A DNA stretch of 64,000 nucleotides from Eutrophocola sp963925675 (lineage in GTDB: Bacteria; Pseudomonadota; Gammaproteobacteria; Pseudomonadales; Pseudohongiellaceae), in NCBI GenBank assembly GCA_963925675.1, contig CAWUSW010000031.1:1-64000 (forward strand), written 5' to 3'. This document shows positions 62,569 through 64,000 of the stretch, in pieces; the first letter of the stretch is position 1; each line of letters starts with the position of its first letter. The notes under the pieces are model-generated. The model made no database searches, was not told the origin of the DNA, and saw only the letters and a program-made list of their open reading frames with translations. The position numbers and the translations under genes were made by a program.

Positions 62569-64000
62569 TTGGCTTACATTGACGATCTCATTGGGGATAT
62601 TGAGCGCTTCTGCACACAGCAGCGTATATCCAAGTCCACTTTTGGGCTTCGGGTAGTCAATGACGGCAAACTGGTCAACCGTCTCAAGGATGGCAAAGGC
62701 ATCACTTTGAAGACTATTAACAGGATTCAGGACTACCTTGGCCTAAACGCGAACCACAACACGGAACATAATGAAAACCACGAGGGGACTGTCATGGCAA
62801 CTGCAAAATCCACAAAACCTAAATTGAAAAAAGCCAGGGTAAAAGCCAAGAAACCCACCAATGTCAAAACGCCTGCCAACAAGAAAAAGAAAGCAGACGA
62901 TGATACGCCTTTTCGCTTTTATGATAATCGCCAGAATTACCTGGCCTTTATCAATACCTGTAATGAAAAGTCAGCTATTTCCCAGCGCATAGCCAAGGAA
63001 CTCCAATACATACAACCTTCCCCGCCAGCTTTTCGCATGTTTGATGCCGGCATGGGCGACGCCACTGTATTGTCAAATTGCATGCGTTATCTGCATCACA
63101 AACATCCGACCGTGCCGCATTTCATCGTTGCCAAGGAAATAAGCATGGAAGATGTGCGTATCGGTCTCGACAAAATGATCGACCGCTTTAGTGAGCATCC
63201 TGCCACAATTCTGGTTCTCACCAACCTGAACTATGCTGAAGCACCTAACTTGATGCCCAGGGATGTTCTCACCGCCAATGCCATGAACTGGCGCGAAATA
63301 AAACTGGAAGGCACCAATGCCTATAATTACCGTGAACAACTGGAAAGCATGCATGACATGTTTGCCGAAGGGTGGGAAACGCAAACCAGTAAAGTCTCTG
63401 GCAACCCGGTATTCAAACGCCCCTCAGTAGTAGTGATTTACCGGGAGGATCATAAGATTCTACTGGACTCGGTTATTCCCCGACCCGGTATACAGAACTG
63501 GAACTATGATTTCATACTCGCCTCCCAACCCTGGAGAGCCACTACATCCGCCAAGTTCAAAGCAGAAAGAATTATTGTACCTCTGGCCCGCGCCCTCGCT
63601 CCTGGCGGCAGACTCCTGGCAGTCCAATCCTGCGGCAAGGACCCGGCACAAGAACTGATTAAGCAGTTTTGGCCTGATCTCAACCCTTTCCCGGTCACCC
63701 GCCATGACATTCTGAAGGAAGTTAAGAAGGTAATGGGGCGTGAAGCGCGAGACTATAATATTAAAGAAATGTCAGATGCCCGCTCTATCTTCAAATACAG
63801 GATGCACGCCCTGCCCTCCGAAATTGGTGGTGCCAGCATCGGTACGTCCACCCTGTTCGCCGCATGGAATGCCTCTGTCTATGTGAACCAGATTGAAGAC
63901 GTCAGAGTGGAAGAAGTCATCAAGGCGGGAGGGGGATATCTTGAATCCACATCAAAGGTTCTTAATAAACATGGGGGCTTGTGGTTTAACGACGAAACCT
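62569..64000 (+). CDS. HTH-like domain fused to a class I SAM-methyltransferase-like protein (3' end outside window)
   Basis: The frame is open from a TTG at 62569 to the right edge, 477 full codons with no stop. The first 60 residues (DIERFCTQQRISKSTFGLRVVNDGKLVNRLKDGKGITLKTINRIQDYLG) look like a small helix-turn-helix domain common in proteobacteria. A Lys/Ala-rich linker of about 40 residues follows. Then comes a methyltransferase-like core with motif I FDAGMGDATVLSN and a later block YDFILASQPWR with LARALAPGGRLLAVQSCG. An internal ATG at 62794, after the HTH, has a strong GAGGGG ribosome-binding site, so a shorter form may also be made or be the true product. The substrate is unknown. 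Confidence 0.7.
   Translation, partial: MAYIDDLIGDIERFCTQQRISKSTFGLRVVNDGKLVNRLKDGKGITLKTINRIQDYLGLNANHNTEHNENHEGTVMATAKSTKPKLKKARVKAKKPTNVKTPANKKKKADDDTPFRFYDNRQNYLAFINTCNEKSAISQRIAKELQYIQPSPPAFRMFDAGMGDATVLSNCMRYLHHKHPTVPHFIVAKEISMEDVRIGLDKMIDRFSEHPATILVLTNLNYAEAPNLMPRDVLTANAMNWREIKLEGTNAYNYREQLESMHDMFAEGWETQTSKVSGNPVFKRPSVVVIYREDHKILLDSVIPRPGIQNWNYDFILASQPWRATTSAKFKAERIIVPLARALAPGGRLLAVQSCGKDPAQELIKQFWPDLNPFPVTRHDILKEVKKVMGREARDYNIKEMSDARSIFKYRMHALPSEIGGASIGTSTLFAAWNASVYVNQIEDVRVEEVIKAGGGYLESTSKVLNKHGGLWFNDET

Overview
The window looks like chromosomal DNA of a Gram-negative gammaproteobacterium, probably a marine aerobic heterotroph; the genus cannot be read from the sequence. Supporting signs are a complete ccmABCDEFGHI (System I) cytochrome c maturation operon, the rpsP-rimM-trmD-rplS ribosomal block next to ffh and a ypjD/corC pair, an LpxR-type lipid A deacylase, a MacAB-TolC-like exporter, DsbC and DsbD, and DUF1592-family cytochromes. 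No tRNA, rRNA, CRISPR array, integrase or insertion sequence was recognised. Most of the window is densely packed core genome.

Layout. 1-6.3 kb: a DUF1592-type cytochrome gene cut by the left edge, a beta-lactamase-fold protein with damaged metal motifs, then a rightward trio (predicted outer-membrane protein, cation/proton antiporter, zinc-ribbon protein). 6.3-9.1 kb: a GH88/GH105-like protein and an MFS exporter. 9.2-16.4 kb: the ccm operon on the minus strand. 16.5-21.3 kb: dcd, a small cytochrome c with a long leader, recJ, a decayed acyl-CoA synthetase relic and an HtrA-type protease. 21.3-29.0 kb: thrC, hom, dsbC, the rplS-trmD-rimM-rpsP operon and ffh. 29.1-35.2 kb: ypjD-like, corC-like, Nudix, fdhD, a PQQ beta-propeller protein and a SnoaL-like protein. 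35.5-41.1 kb: a soluble NAD-linked formate dehydrogenase operon (fdsGBA) facing mobA. 41.1-48.3 kb: MscS, pirin, a DUF6164-like membrane protein, LpxR, an M16 peptidase and a NadR-like ATPase that seems to lack a standard start codon. 48.5-53.4 kb: a macAB-tolC-like operon. 53.7-60.4 kb: a zinc-ribbon membrane protein, trpD, folD, dsbD, an alpha/beta hydrolase and a monohaem protein. 60.6-64 kb: fhs and an HTH/methyltransferase-like gene cut by the right edge.

Two themes link the genes. One is one-carbon and formate metabolism: FdsGBA oxidises formate, FdhD and MobA prepare its molybdenum cofactor, and Fhs and FolD feed formate into folate one-carbon units. The other is periplasmic redox: ccm genes, CcmG, CcmH, DsbC, DsbD, a YpjD/CcsA-like protein and several c-type cytochromes.

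The most unusual structure is a family of four intergenic elements (about 2.14-2.25, 10.93-11.09, 22.69-22.82 and 48.34-48.53 kb). Each is a REP-like palindrome flanked on both sides by short arrays of 7-bp repeats. Every unit fits CTTNNNN on one strand and AAG-containing units on the other; the sequence is nearly uniform inside an array but differs between arrays. All eight arrays read AAG on the strand of the adjoining transcript, and the arrays start at or within a few bases of stop codons. One element splits ccmG from ccmH and another lies between hom and thrC.
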